Of a stretch of 64,000 nucleotides of DNA, positions 43,234 to 51,865 are shown piece by piece (position 1 is the first letter of the stretch; each line of letters starts with the position of its first letter). The notes under the pieces were generated by a model. That model saw nothing but the letters and a program-made list of their open reading frames with translations, was not told the origin of the DNA and did not search any database. A program made the position numbers and the translations under genes. Origin of the DNA: Synechococcus sp. GreenBA-s. GTDB lineage: Bacteria > Cyanobacteriota > Cyanobacteriia > PCC-6307 > Cyanobiaceae. The stretch spans positions 21,198 through 85,197 of the forward strand of contig NZ_JAGQBX010000006.1 in assembly GCF_024345855.1 (NCBI RefSeq), in the 5' to 3' direction.

Positions 43234-44364
43234 TTGGGCGCCGCCAGGGCTGTCCCGAAGGTGGCTGGCCCGCCCCTGGCGGCCCCGCTCCCAGCGGACG
43301 CCCAGGACGGCCCCGAGCAGGCCCTGGCCATGGGCCGCTGGGTCAAGCTGATCTGCGGCGCCGGCAACCAGGACCTGGCGGCCATCGAGGACCTCTGCGC
43401 CATCTACGCCCTGGCGGGGGTCCACTGCATCGATGTGGCCGCCGACCGGGCCGTGGTGGCCGCCGCCCGCCGCGGCCTGGCCTGGGCCGCCGAGCAGCCC
43501 GCCGGCCACGCGGCCACGCGGCCCTGGCTGATGGTGAGCCTCAGCGACGGCGAGGACCCCCACTTCCGCAAGGCCCGCTTCGATCCCGGGCTCTGCCCGC
43601 CCGACTGCCCGCGCCCCTGCCAGCGGGTCTGTCCCGCCCTGGCCATCGGCGCCGCCGGCGGGGTGATCGCCGAGCGCTGCTACGGCTGCGGCCGCTGCCT
43701 GCCGGCCTGCCCGCTCGGGCTGATCGGCGAGGAGCAGCAGATCCTGGCGGCCGAGGCGGTGGCGCCGCTGCTGGCCGACCTGCGCCCCGACGCCGTGGAG
43801 CTGCACACCCAGCCCGGCCGCCTGGAGCCCTTTGCCCGGCGCCTGGAGCAGGTGCGCGCCAGCGGCGTGCCGCTGCGGCGCCTGGCGGTGAGCTGCGGCC
43901 TTGAGCGGGGGGCCGTGGGTGCTGAAGCGAGCCGGCCCCCGACGCCCCTCACGCCCCGGCAGCTGGCCGCCGAGCTGTGGCAGCGCTTCGCCCTGGTCCG
44001 GGCTGCCGGACTGCGGCCCCTCTGGCAGCTGGATGGCCGGCCGATGAGCGGCGATGTGGGGGCGGGCACCGCCCGGGCGGCGGTGGCCCTGCTGGCGGAG
44101 CTGCAGGCCTGGGCGCCCCCCGGCCCCCTGCAGCTGGCGGGGGGCACCAACGGCCGCAGCCTGGCCCTGCTGCCCCCCGGCAACCGGGCCGCTGGGGTGG
44201 CCTTCGGCAGCGTGGCCCGGCGCCAGCTCCAGCCGTTGCTGCAGCAGGCGGAGGCCGCCGGCCGGCCGCTGCGGGAGCTGCCGGAACTGCGGCGCCGGGC
44301 CCTGGAACTGGCCCGGGGGCTGGTGGAGCCGTGGCGGCAGCGCGGGCGCAACGCCGCTGGCTAG
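43234..44364 (+). CDS. ldpA: Light-dependent period protein LdpA-like iron-sulfur protein
   Basis: 376 residues from TTG at 43234; GTG at 43261 and ATG at 43330 are alternatives, and homology begins at GRWVKLICGAGNQDLAAIED just after the ATG. Two Cys sets are visible: four Cys at three-residue spacing in LCPPDCPRPCQRVCPA and a classical 4Fe-4S motif in RCYGCGRCLPACPLG. LdpA of Synechococcus elongatus senses redox state through iron-sulfur clusters and passes light information to the KaiABC clock. The product is thus a probable redox-to-clock link, expressed with the NDH-1 subunit ahead of it. The C-terminal half has a TIM-barrel-like plan without known catalytic residues. Confidence 0.85.
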   Translation: MGAARAVPKVAGPPLAAPLPADAQDGPEQALAMGRWVKLICGAGNQDLAAIEDLCAIYALAGVHCIDVAADRAVVAAARRGLAWAAEQPAGHAATRPWLMVSLSDGEDPHFRKARFDPGLCPPDCPRPCQRVCPALAIGAAGGVIAERCYGCGRCLPACPLGLIGEEQQILAAEAVAPLLADLRPDAVELHTQPGRLEPFARRLEQVRASGVPLRRLAVSCGLERGAVGAEASRPPTPLTPRQLAAELWQRFALVRAAGLRPLWQLDGRPMSGDVGAGTARAAVALLAELQAWAPPGPLQLAGGTNGRSLALLPPGNRAAGVAFGSVARRQLQPLLQQAEAAGRPLRELPELRRRALELARGLVEPWRQRGRNAAG

Positions 44365-44391
44365 AACGCAGGTCCGGCAGAGCATCCGCCC

Positions 44392-46200
44392 GTGACGGCC
44401 TCCCCCGCGCCCAGCGGCGCAGCCCCCATCCCGGTACCCCCGCCCCCGGCGGAGGCCGTTCCCAGCGGGCCGATCGAGCCCCAGCGAGTCACCGACGACC
44501 TGGACAGGCTGCTGGAGGTGCTTCCGGCCGCCGTGCAGCAGGCCCTGGCGCCGGTCGAGGCCCGCGACCAGCTGCTCGAGGTGGTGCTGGATCTGGGCCG
44601 GGTGCCCGAGGCCCGCTACCCCGGCCGGGCCGTGGCCCTCGGGGAGGCGGTGGTGACGCGCGGCGATCTGGCCGCCGTGGTGGAGCAGCTGGGGGCCTTC
44701 GGCGGCGACAACCGGGCCGGCATCGAGCGCACCCTGCACCGCATCAGCGCCATCCGTAACCGCAGCGGCGATGTGGTGGGCCTCACCTGCCGGGTGGGCC
44801 GCGCCGTGTTCGGCACCGTGGCGATGGTGCGCGACCTGATGGACATGGGCCAGTCGCTGCTGCTGATGGGCCGCCCCGGCGTGGGCAAGACCACAGCCCT
44901 GCGCGAGATCGCCCGGGTGCTGGCCGACGACCTGGGCAAGCGGGTGGTGGTGATCGACACCAGCAACGAGATCGCCGGCGATGGCGACATCCCCCATCCC
45001 GCCATCGGCCGGGCCCGGCGCATGCAGGTGGCGCGACCGGAGCTGCAGCACCAGGTGATGATCGAGGCAGTGGAGAACCACATGCCCGAGGTCATCGTGA
45101 TCGATGAGATCGGCACCGAGCTCGAGGCCCAGGCGGCCCGCACCATCGCCGAGCGCGGCGTGATGCTGGTGGCCACGGCCCACGGCAACGAACTGGCCAA
45201 CCTGATGAAGAACCCCACCCTCTCGGATCTGGTGGGCGGGATCGAATCGGTGACCCTGGGCGATGAGGAGGCCCGCCGCCGCCGCACCCAGAAGACCGTG
45301 CTGGAGCGGGCCGCCGAACCCACCTTTCCCCTGGCGGTGGAGATGCACAGCCGCAGCCGCTGGCTGGTGCACCGCGACGTGGCCCGCACCGTGGATCTGC
45401 TGCTGCGGGGGCAGCTGCCCCGGCCCCAGGTGCGGGAGCTCGATGGCGACGGCCAGCTGCGGCTCCGGGAGTCGCCGCCGCCACTGCCCCTGACGAGGCC
45501 CGGGGGCGAGGAGGAGCGGATGCCGGCGCGACGACCCCGCCCCGTCGCCCTGGCCCCGGTGCCCCTGCCGGATCCGAGCGCTCCCTCCCGGGAGCGGAGC
45601 CGAACGGGGTCACCGGCAAGCGCATCGGGGAGGGGGCCTGACGGAGCACCCGACGCGGCAACAACCGGGCTGACGGACGGAGACGAGCCAGCCGGGAGCA
45701 GGCCCCAGCTGCCCCTGCGGCTCTACGCCGCCGGCATCAGCCCCCAGCTGGTGGAGCAGGCCGTGCGCAGCCGCCGCCTGCCGGTGCAGCAGGTGGAGGC
45801 CGTGGCGGAGGCCGATGCGGTGCTGAGCGTGCGCCAGCAGCTGGGCCGCGACCCGGCGGTGCGCCAGCAGGCCCAGGCCCACGGGGTGCCGATCCTGGTG
45901 ATCAAGGCCGACACCCTGCCCCAGATCCAGCGGGGCCTGGAGCGGCTGCTGAGCCGCCACGGCGCGCTGGCCCCGGACGCCCCCACGCCCACCGGCCAGC
46001 AGGACGACGCCATGGCGGCCCTGGAGGAATGCCGCCTGGCCGTGGAGCAGCTGGTGCTGCCCCAGGGCCGTCCGGTGGAACTGCTGCCGCGCAGCGCCCG
46101 GGTGCGGGAGCTGCAGGCCGAACTGGCGGCCCGCTACCGGCTGGGCTCGGCGGTGTTCGGCAGCGGCGGCCAACAGCGGCTGCGCATCTTTCCGGCCTGA
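44392..46200 (+). CDS. Ycf45-type AAA ATPase with C-terminal R3H-like domain
   Basis: 602 residues from GTG. The ATPase domain (~150-330) has Walker [15 protein letters not shown] and Walker [17 protein letters not shown], with [16 protein letters not shown] between; it is related to the SpoIIIAA/Ycf45 ATPases. A ~100-residue disordered Pro/Arg/Ser-rich linker follows. The C-terminal part carries an R3H-like domain ([20 protein letters not shown], then [20 protein letters not shown]). The position where R3H domains have His (R-x3-H) reads R-E-L-Q-A here, so nucleic-acid binding may be altered. Function is unknown; a chloroplast homologue exists. It is third in a run with ndhN and ldpA. Confidence 0.83.
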   Translation: MTASPAPSGAAPIPVPPPPAEAVPSGPIEPQRVTDDLDRLLEVLPAAVQQALAPVEARDQLLEVVLDLGRVPEARYPGRAVALGEAVVTRGDLAAVVEQLGAFGGDNRAGIERTLHRISAIRNRSGDVVGLTCRVGRAVFGTVAMVRDLMDMGQSLLLMGRPGVGKTTALREIARVLADDLGKRVVVIDTSNEIAGDGDIPHPAIGRARRMQVARPELQHQVMIEAVENHMPEVIVIDEIGTELEAQAARTIAERGVMLVATAHGNELANLMKNPTLSDLVGGIESVTLGDEEARRRRTQKTVLERAAEPTFPLAVEMHSRSRWLVHRDVARTVDLLLRGQLPRPQVRELDGDGQLRLRESPPPLPLTRPGGEEERMPARRPRPVALAPVPLPDPSAPSRERSRTGSPASASGRGPDGAPDAATTGLTDGDEPAGSRPQLPLRLYAAGISPQLVEQAVRSRRLPVQQVEAVAEADAVLSVRQQLGRDPAVRQQAQAHGVPILVIKADTLPQIQRGLERLLSRHGALAPDAPTPTGQQDDAMAALEECRLAVEQLVLPQGRPVELLPRSARVRELQAELAARYRLGSAVFGSGGQQRLRIFPA

Positions 46201-46201
46201 G

Positions 46202-46229
46202 GGCCCGCGCGGGGGATGCGGCGCGGGCC
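46202..46229. terminator. GC-rich hairpin after ycf45
   Basis: GGCCCGCGC (46202-46210) pairs with GCGCGGGCC (46221-46229) across a 10-base loop directly after the ycf45 stop. No T tract follows, so it is only a possible terminator. Confidence 0.4.
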
Positions 46230-46389
46230 GGCATGCAGGAAGCCGGGATTCAGCGGGCCGAGATTGACGAAGGTCCCCCCGCTATGGGTAACTATCTGGG
46301 TGCTCAGGCCTGCCTGGGGACTCCGGGCTGCGGCGCCAGAGCTGCCGCAACCAGCCTGACTGGATCGACCTCCGTTGATCGCGCCAGGC

Positions 46390-46410
46390 CGATTGATCCC
46401 AGATCAATCG
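46390..46410. promoter_or_regulatory. Perfect 8-bp inverted repeat 14 bases before tRNA-Gln
   Basis: CGATTGAT (46390-46397) and ATCAATCG (46403-46410) are separated by five bases. It is AT-richer than its surroundings and lies just upstream of the mature tRNA 5' end, so it could be an operator or overlap the tRNA promoter. The rest of 46230-46389 holds no gene that I can support. Confidence 0.35.
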
Positions 46411-46424
46411 AAGCCCGAACGCAT

Positions 46425-46496
46425 TGGGCCGTCGCCAAGTGGTAAGGCAGCGGGTTTTGGTCCCGCCATTCCTAGGTTCGAATCCTAGCGGCCCAG
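46425..46496 (+). tRNA. tRNA-Gln (anticodon TTG)
   Basis: 72 bases fold as a cloverleaf: acceptor TGGGCCG/CGGCCCA, D arm CGCCAAGTGGTAAGGCAGC, anticodon stem-loop CGGGTTTTGGTCCCG with TTG, T arm CCTAGGTTCGAATCCTAG and discriminator G. The U1-A72 acceptor end is typical of bacterial tRNA-Gln. CCA is not encoded. Confidence 0.95.
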
Positions 46497-46513
46497 TTCA
46501 AATCATCTCCGCC

Positions 46514-47317
46514 GTGCACCCCAGCCCCCTGCTGGTGTTCGATTTCGACGGCGTGCTCGTCGACGGCATGGCCGAGTACTGGTGGAGCGCCCGCCGTGCC
46601 GCCCTGGCCCTGCGACCGGAGGTGCACCTTCCCGAGCAGGCCCCCACAGGCTTCCGGCTGCTGCGGCCCCTGATCCACAAGGGCTGGGAGATGGTGCTGT
46701 GCGCCCTGGAACTGGGTCGGTCCGACCTGGATCTCAGCGTCTTCCTGGCGGACTACGACGGCCGCATCGAGGCAGCCCTGGCGCGCTGGCAGCTGGAGCC
46801 CGCCCAGCTTCAGGGGAGCCTGGAGGCCGTCCGCCACGCCGCCCTGCGGGACGACCGCGACGGCTGGCTGGCCCTGCACCGGCCCTACCCCGGCGTGCCG
46901 GAGCGCCTGCGGCGCCTGGAGACCGAGGGCAGCCCCTGGCTGGTGCTCACCACCAAGGGCGAGGCCTTTGCCCGGGAGCTGCTGGCGGCCGCCGGGCTGA
47001 AGCCCCTGGCGGTCTACGGCCACGAGCGGGGCAGCAAGCCGGAGGTGCTGCTGCAGCTGGGCCAGGAGCAACCCCTGGGCCAGCCAGCGCCGGGCCAGGA
47101 ACCGCCGCCGGCCCGGGAGCCGCTGCGGCCGCTGTGGTTCGTCGAAGACCGCCGCCCCACCCTCGAGCAGGTGCGGGCCACCGACGGGCTGGCCGGGGTG
47201 CGCTGCTTTCTGGTGTCGTGGGGCTACCTCGGGCCGGGCGACCAGCAGAACCTGCCCCCGGGCATCCAGCTGCTGGAGCCGCAGCAGTTCGCCGCCCCCC
47301 TGGCGCGGTGGCCCTGA
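46514..47317 (+). CDS. HAD-superfamily hydrolase
   Basis: 267 residues from GTG at 46514, chosen because it directly precedes PLLVFDFDGVLVDGM, the motif I (D-x-D) of HAD phosphatases; codons further upstream lie in tRNA-Gln. Motif II is LVLTTKG, motif III the Lys in GSKPEVLLQL and motif IV the acidic WFVEDRRPT. A ~90-residue helical cap separates motifs I and II. The set of catalytic residues is complete, so it should be a phosphatase or phosphoglycolate-phosphatase-like enzyme; the substrate cannot be inferred. It starts 17 bases after the tRNA, and a LexA-like box follows its stop. Confidence 0.83.
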   Translation: MHPSPLLVFDFDGVLVDGMAEYWWSARRAALALRPEVHLPEQAPTGFRLLRPLIHKGWEMVLCALELGRSDLDLSVFLADYDGRIEAALARWQLEPAQLQGSLEAVRHAALRDDRDGWLALHRPYPGVPERLRRLETEGSPWLVLTTKGEAFARELLAAAGLKPLAVYGHERGSKPEVLLQLGQEQPLGQPAPGQEPPPAREPLRPLWFVEDRRPTLEQVRATDGLAGVRCFLVSWGYLGPGDQQNLPPGIQLLEPQQFAAPLARWP

Positions 47318-47325
47318 CGCGCTAG

Positions 47326-47339
47326 CGTACGTCTGTACT
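47326..47339 (+). promoter_or_regulatory. LexA-like box upstream of recA
   Basis: The sequence C-GTAC-GTCT-GTAC-T matches the cyanobacterial LexA consensus as I recall it (RGTACNNNDGTWCB) at all but the first position. It lies ~194 bases before the recA ATG, right after the HAD stop, where a recA promoter is expected. It suggests SOS-type control of recA. Confidence 0.6.
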
Positions 47340-47532
47340 AGGGCGCTGTCATCCACCTGGGCCGGGGCCCCGCGGACCCCGCCGGCACCCGCGGCGCTCC
47401 AGCTCCGGACGCCACCCGTGGAACGGAGGCCGGTTTCGGTGGCACTGGTTCCTGCAAGGTCGCAGGATGGCCCCCATCGCAGGCCCAGCCTCCCACCAGC
47501 CCCGCGGCCCACTCCATCGCTGATTCGCAGAC

Positions 47533-48714
47533 ATGCCTGCCGACGACAAGACCCCCGACCTCAAGGCCGCCCGCATCCCCGCCACCGGCGGCAGCAGCGC
47601 CACCAGCGCCGCCGATGCCCGGGCCGCGGCCGAACGGGACAAGGCCCTGGGCCTGGTGCTCAACCAGATCGAGCGCAACTTCGGCAAGGGCTCGATCATG
47701 CGCCTGGGGGATGCCTCGCGCATGCGGATCGAGACGACCCCCACCGGCGCCCTGACCCTGGACCTGGCCCTGGGCGGCGGCTATCCCAAGGGCCGCGTGG
47801 TGGAGATCTACGGCCCGGAGAGCTCCGGCAAGACCACCCTCACCCTGCACGCCATCGCCGAGGTGCAGCGCCGCGGCGGCGTGGCGGCCTTCGTGGATGC
47901 GGAACACGCCCTCGATCCGGTCTACGCCGCGGCCCTGGGGGTCGACATCGCCAACTTGCTGGTGTCCCAGCCGGACACCGGCGAGATGGCCCTGGAGATC
48001 GTGGACCAGCTGGTGCGCTCCGCCGCGGTGGACATCGTGGTGGTGGACTCGGTGGCCGCCCTCACCCCCCGCGCCGAGATCGAAGGCGAGATGGGCGATC
48101 TGGCGGTGGGCAGCCAGGCCCGCCTGATGAGCCAGGCCATGCGCAAGATCACCGGCAACATCGGCAAGTCCGGCTGCACCGTGATCTTCCTGAACCAGCT
48201 GCGCCAGAAGATCGGCGTCACCTACGGCAACCCGGAGACCACCACCGGCGGCAACGCGCTGAAGTTCTACGCCTCGGTGCGCCTGGATATCCGCCGCATC
48301 CAGACCCTCAAGCGCGGCACCGAGGAATTCGGGATCCGGGCCAAGGTGAAGGTGGCCAAGAACAAGGTGGCGCCGCCCTTCCGCATCGCCGAATTCGACA
48401 TCCTGTTCGGTCGCGGCATCAGCACCCTGGGCTGCCTGCTCGACCTGGCCGAAGAACACGGCGTGGTGGTGCGCAAAGGCGCCTGGTACAGCTACGAGGG
48501 CGACAACATCGGCCAGGGGCGCGACAACACGATCACCTGGCTGGAGCAGAACCCCGCCCAGAAGGACACGATCGAGGTGAAGGTGCGCCAGAAGCTCAGC
48601 GAGGGCAATGAATCGCTGCGCCCGGTGGCCACGGCGGCCGCCAAGCTCGCCGCCGGAGCCTCCGCGTCAACCGACGACGGGGCCGAGGCCGCCCTGCCGG
48701 CGGCCGCAGGCTGA
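47533..48714 (+). CDS. recA: Recombinase A
   Basis: 393 residues. After a variable ~35-residue N-terminus the core has [19 protein letters not shown], Walker [22 protein letters not shown], Walker [21 protein letters not shown] and [20 protein letters not shown], followed by [16 protein letters not shown]. It polymerises on single-stranded DNA for homologous recombination and stimulates LexA cleavage. The Ala-rich C-terminus is longer than in E. coli. It is a single gene, with the LexA-like box in the 215-base spacer upstream. Confidence 0.97.
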   Translation: MPADDKTPDLKAARIPATGGSSATSAADARAAAERDKALGLVLNQIERNFGKGSIMRLGDASRMRIETTPTGALTLDLALGGGYPKGRVVEIYGPESSGKTTLTLHAIAEVQRRGGVAAFVDAEHALDPVYAAALGVDIANLLVSQPDTGEMALEIVDQLVRSAAVDIVVVDSVAALTPRAEIEGEMGDLAVGSQARLMSQAMRKITGNIGKSGCTVIFLNQLRQKIGVTYGNPETTTGGNALKFYASVRLDIRRIQTLKRGTEEFGIRAKVKVAKNKVAPPFRIAEFDILFGRGISTLGCLLDLAEEHGVVVRKGAWYSYEGDNIGQGRDNTITWLEQNPAQKDTIEVKVRQKLSEGNESLRPVATAAAKLAAGASASTDDGAEAALPAAAG

Positions 48715-48717
48715 GCC

Positions 48718-49062
48718 CTAGACGGGCGCCATGGCAGCCGTGAGCGCCGGTGGTTGGCCGGCGCTCACCGCATCGGCGACGCGCTGCAGTTCCTGGATCG
48801 CCTCAGCACCCTCGAACTTGACCAGCTCATGGCCATGGCGGGATTCGACCCAGCTGATGCCGTAGTCGGACACGAGGAAGCGGACCATGTGGCCATCGCC
48901 AAGATCGGCCACGAAGGAGGCGCCCTGGCCGTCGCGGCCGTCGCCGCAGACATAGCAGGTGGCCGCCAGGCCCTGGGCCTGCAACCCCTCGGCCAGGGCC
49001 TGGAGGCTCATGACCAGGTCTTCAACGACCGAGCGGTAGTGCTCGGCGAGACGCGCAAACAT
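48718..49062 (-). CDS. DUF1815 family protein
   Basis: 114 residues with MFARLAEHYRSVVEDLVMSL, SFVADLGDGHMVRFLVSDYG and HELVKFEGAEAIQELQRVAD, matching a small soluble family conserved across cyanobacteria and without known function. Two Cys are close together (CYVCGDG). It is last in a minus-strand series after the DinG-like and DUF2839 genes, and converges on recA with a 3-base spacer between stops. Confidence 0.85.
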   Translation of the reverse strand: MFARLAEHYRSVVEDLVMSLQALAEGLQAQGLAATCYVCGDGRDGQGASFVADLGDGHMVRFLVSDYGISWVESRHGHELVKFEGAEAIQELQRVADAVSAGQPPALTAAMAPV

Positions 49063-49140
49063 GGCGCCCAGGCAAAGAGTTCGCCCAGCCTAAAGGTTTT
49101 CTTCCGTTTGTTGCGAGTCGTCATGGACGGAGGCAGGGCC

Positions 49141-49386
49141 TCAGCCGTCCGCCAGGGTCCACCAGCCCAGGGCCGGCCCCAGGAAGCGCACGGTGATCCA
49201 GAACAGCACCAGGGCGCCGATGCCGATCCAGGCGCTCTTGGTGGTGACCTGCACGAACTGCTCGCCCTGCTTCTGGGTGAGGGGCAGCCAGGGGGCGATG
49301 CGGGGCGAGGTGTCCTTCGGCTTGGTGGCCTTGGGCCTGGGACGGGGCGGGGCCCCGAGTTCCGCGCGGCGTTTGGCTTCTCCCAT
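49141..49386 (-). CDS. DUF2839 family small membrane protein
   Basis: 81 residues from ATG at 49386, at the conserved opening MGEAKRRAELG. A basic Pro/Lys linker leads to a single C-terminal transmembrane helix (SAWIGIGALVLFWITVRFLG). It matches DUF2839, a cyanobacterial family of unknown function. It lies 40 bases after the DinG-like gene stop and 78 bases before DUF1815. Confidence 0.85.
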   Translation of the reverse strand: MGEAKRRAELGAPPRPRPKATKPKDTSPRIAPWLPLTQKQGEQFVQVTTKSAWIGIGALVLFWITVRFLGPALGWWTLADG

Positions 49387-49426
49387 GACCCCTGGATCCT
49401 GCGGGCTGCAGGCTAGAGGGCCAGCC

Positions 49427-50854
49427 TCAGCTGGGCAGCAGCCGCTGCAGGGCCACCCAGGGCTCGAGGGCCTGGAGCACCTGGCGGCCCCAACCGCGGC
49501 GGCGCAGGCGCCCATCCAGCACCGCCAGGCGGCCGCCACTGCGCCGCAGGCCCGCCACCGCCCGCTGCAGCCGCCCCAGGGCCTCCGGCAGCAGCAACTC
49601 CCGGAACCAGTCGCGCCCCTGGAGCCGCAGGGCCTGGACCCGGGCCGCCGTGAGCGGATCCTCCAGGCTGGCGATCGGCAGGGTGGCCGCCACCAGCTGA
49701 CAGGGCAGGGGCAGACGCCCCTGGTGCTCCAGCCACCAGCTCCAGCTGCAGCACAGCACCCCATTGGCCTCGGGGCCAGTGGTCTCATGGCCCACGCGGC
49801 TGCCGAACTCGGCCGCCAGGCCGCTGGCCAGGCCGCGGCGCAGGCCCTCATCGTCGACCAGCACCACGGTGAGGCCGGCCTGGCCCAGCACCAGCCGCCG
49901 CGACTGCTCGAGCAGGTGGCTGGCGTAGTGGGGAGCATTGGGCAGGGCCTGGCCCTGGGGGGCAAACAGGGGCAGGGGATCCTGCAGTGGTGGATCGGCC
50001 AGTCGGACCTCCACCTGGGGCCGGAAGCCGAGGCCGCTGCCCTCGACCACCTGGCCCAGCAGCACCGCACCCCGCTGCTCCCACAGACCGGCCATCGCCG
50101 CCAGGGGCTCCAGGGGCTGGCGCAACCACTGCCACTGCAGCAGCACCGGATCGACCTGGGCCCAGCTGGTCCAGCCGTCGCCGGCGGCCGCCAGCCACTG
50201 GGGCCAGGGGTCCGGCAGGGGAGCGAGCAGGCCCAGCAACTGGCGCAGGGGCGCCTCCTCCTCGGGCGCGATCGCCACCTGCTGCAGGGGGCCGCAGGGG
50301 CGCGCCAGGATGCGCCGGCTCAGCCGTTCGTGGAGCGCCAGCAGGCTGGCGGAGGCGGAGGGCAGGCTGCGGCGCAGGGCCTCCCAGTCGCGGGAATCGA
50401 GGCTGACACCCAGGGCCCGGCGCAGCTGGGGCTCCAGGGCTTCGGCCTCGGGCACCACCAACTGCCGGTCCGCCAGCAGCCCCTGGCGCCAGGCCGCCAC
50501 CAGATCCGCGTGCTGGAGCAGCCAGAGCCGATCCGGCGGCGGGGCCGTCGGCCCCTCCCAGCAGGGCAGCTGCAGGCCGGCCGCCTGCAGGCGCGGCAGC
50601 TCCACCTGCAGCAGCCGCTGCCGCAGCTCCGGGGTCACCACCAGGGCCAGGGGCACCTCCGCCAGGGCGAGGGGCACGAGCAGCCCCAGCAGCCAGCTGG
50701 GATCGGAACCGGGGGCCAGGCGCACCAGGGTCTGGTCGCCGCGGCGCAGGCTGCGGGCCACCAGCCGGCTGAGGGTGAGGTGGTGGGGCCAGCGGGGTTC
50801 CCCCTCCAGGCGGAGGAGCGCCTTGAGCTGCGCGTGGGCCCGGGCTTCCAGCAT
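49427..50854 (-). CDS. Degenerate DinG-like (XPD family) helicase homologue
   Basis: 475 residues. The C-terminal half aligns by eye with the second helicase domain of DinG: LPLPCQLVAATLPIASLEDP, RDWFRELLLPEALGRLQRAV and RLAVLDGRLRRRGWGRQVLQ. The N-terminal half keeps the length and order of the first domain, but the Walker A position reads VRLAPGSDPSWLLGLL (no G-K-T/S), the DEAH position appears as VPEAEAL, and motif VI reads VAGLRRSGGR without Q-x-x-G-R-x-x-R. ATP hydrolysis is therefore unlikely. The frame is long and intact, so it is not a decaying pseudogene but probably a conserved non-catalytic relative. It diverges from tyrA. Confidence 0.68.
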   Translation of the reverse strand: MLEARAHAQLKALLRLEGEPRWPHHLTLSRLVARSLRRGDQTLVRLAPGSDPSWLLGLLVPLALAEVPLALVVTPELRQRLLQVELPRLQAAGLQLPCWEGPTAPPPDRLWLLQHADLVAAWRQGLLADRQLVVPEAEALEPQLRRALGVSLDSRDWEALRRSLPSASASLLALHERLSRRILARPCGPLQQVAIAPEEEAPLRQLLGLLAPLPDPWPQWLAAAGDGWTSWAQVDPVLLQWQWLRQPLEPLAAMAGLWEQRGAVLLGQVVEGSGLGFRPQVEVRLADPPLQDPLPLFAPQGQALPNAPHYASHLLEQSRRLVLGQAGLTVVLVDDEGLRRGLASGLAAEFGSRVGHETTGPEANGVLCCSWSWWLEHQGRLPLPCQLVAATLPIASLEDPLTAARVQALRLQGRDWFRELLLPEALGRLQRAVAGLRRSGGRLAVLDGRLRRRGWGRQVLQALEPWVALQRLLPS

Positions 50855-50896
50855 CGGGGAATCGTAGGAAGCTGGCTCCAGCCGACTGTGCGGGGG

Positions 50897-51865
50897 ATGA
50901 CCAGTCCAGGGATACCGGCGGCGCCAGGGCCCGCAGGCGCCTCACCGGCGCCCGCCATCGCGGCGGCCGTCACCGGCGATGGGGCCGCATCGGCCGCCAG
51001 CGGCGACGGGAGCCAGCCGTGGCTACTGGGGCCCGTGGGGATCGTGGGCCTCGGCCTGATCGGCGGCTCCCTGGGGCTGGACCTGCGCCGGCGCGGCATC
51101 CGCGTGCAGGCCCTGGTGCACCGGGCCGCCACGGCGGAGCGGGCCCGGGCGCGGCAGCTGGCCGATGCGGTGGACACCGACGCGGCTGTGCTGCAGGGCT
51201 GCGGCCTGGTGGTGCTGGCCCTGCCGCTGGACCGGCTGCTGGATCCCCCCGCCGAGCTGCTGGCCGCCCTGCCCGCCGGCGCGGTGGTGACGGACGTGGG
51301 GTCGGTGAAGGAACCGGTGCTGCGGCGCTGGCGCGTCCGCGAGCGCTTCGTTGCCAGCCACCCGATGGCAGGAACCGCCGAGGCCGGTGTGGAGGCGGGA
51401 ATCCCGGGGCTGTTCCAGGACCGCCCCTGGGTGGCGACGCCGGAGACGGGCACCGATCCCGCTGCCCTGGCGGCGGTGCGCCAGCTGGCCGACACCGTGG
51501 GGGCCCGCTGGCTCACCTGCGAGGCCGGCGCCCACGACCGCAGCGTGGCCCTGATCTCCCACCTGCCGGTGCTGCTGGGGGCCGCCCTGATCGAGGCCGC
51601 GGCCGCCGGCGGGGCCGAGGACGGAGCAGGGGAGCTGGTGCGGGCCCTGGCCTCCAGCGGGTTCGCCGACACCAGCCGCGTGGGCGGCGGCAACCCGGAG
51701 CTGGGCACGCTGATGGCCCGCTGCAACCGGGAGGCGCTGCTGGCGGCCCTGGGCCACTACCGCCGCCAGCTGGCCCAGCTCGAAACCCTGGTGGAGGGCC
51801 AAGACTGGGAGGACCTGCAGCGGACCCTCAGCCACAGCCAGGCCCTGCGGCCGGAGTTTCTGTGA
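50897..51865 (+). CDS. tyrA: Prephenate/arogenate dehydrogenase
   Basis: 322 residues from ATG at 50897. The first ~45 residues are Ala/Gly/Pro-rich, and a GTG at 51035 directly before GIVGLGLIGGSLGLDLRRRG, the NAD(P)-binding motif, is an attractive alternative start. VVTDVGSVKEPVLRR, FVASHPMAGTAEAGVEA (with the catalytic His) and GFADTSRVGGGNPELGTLM are family segments. In cyanobacteria TyrA usually oxidises arogenate with NADP+ to give tyrosine; substrate choice cannot be decided here. The 3' end overlaps the convergent carotenoid gene by 38 bases. Confidence 0.92.
   Translation: MTSPGIPAAPGPAGASPAPAIAAAVTGDGAASAASGDGSQPWLLGPVGIVGLGLIGGSLGLDLRRRGIRVQALVHRAATAERARARQLADAVDTDAAVLQGCGLVVLALPLDRLLDPPAELLAALPAGAVVTDVGSVKEPVLRRWRVRERFVASHPMAGTAEAGVEAGIPGLFQDRPWVATPETGTDPAALAAVRQLADTVGARWLTCEAGAHDRSVALISHLPVLLGAALIEAAAAGGAEDGAGELVRALASSGFADTSRVGGGNPELGTLMARCNREALLAALGHYRRQLAQLETLVEGQDWEDLQRTLSHSQALRPEFL

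Noticed and set aside
42784..45372. 862-codon minus-strand frame across ndhN-ldpA-ycf45
   Set aside because: It is antisense to three well-supported genes; its composition (His, Gln, Gly, Ala) is that of a reversed GC-rich coding strand.
49193..50896. Upstream extension of the tyrA frame by more than 560 codons
   Set aside because: It runs antisense through the DinG-like and DUF2839 genes and has no homology; TyrA begins at 50897 or later.
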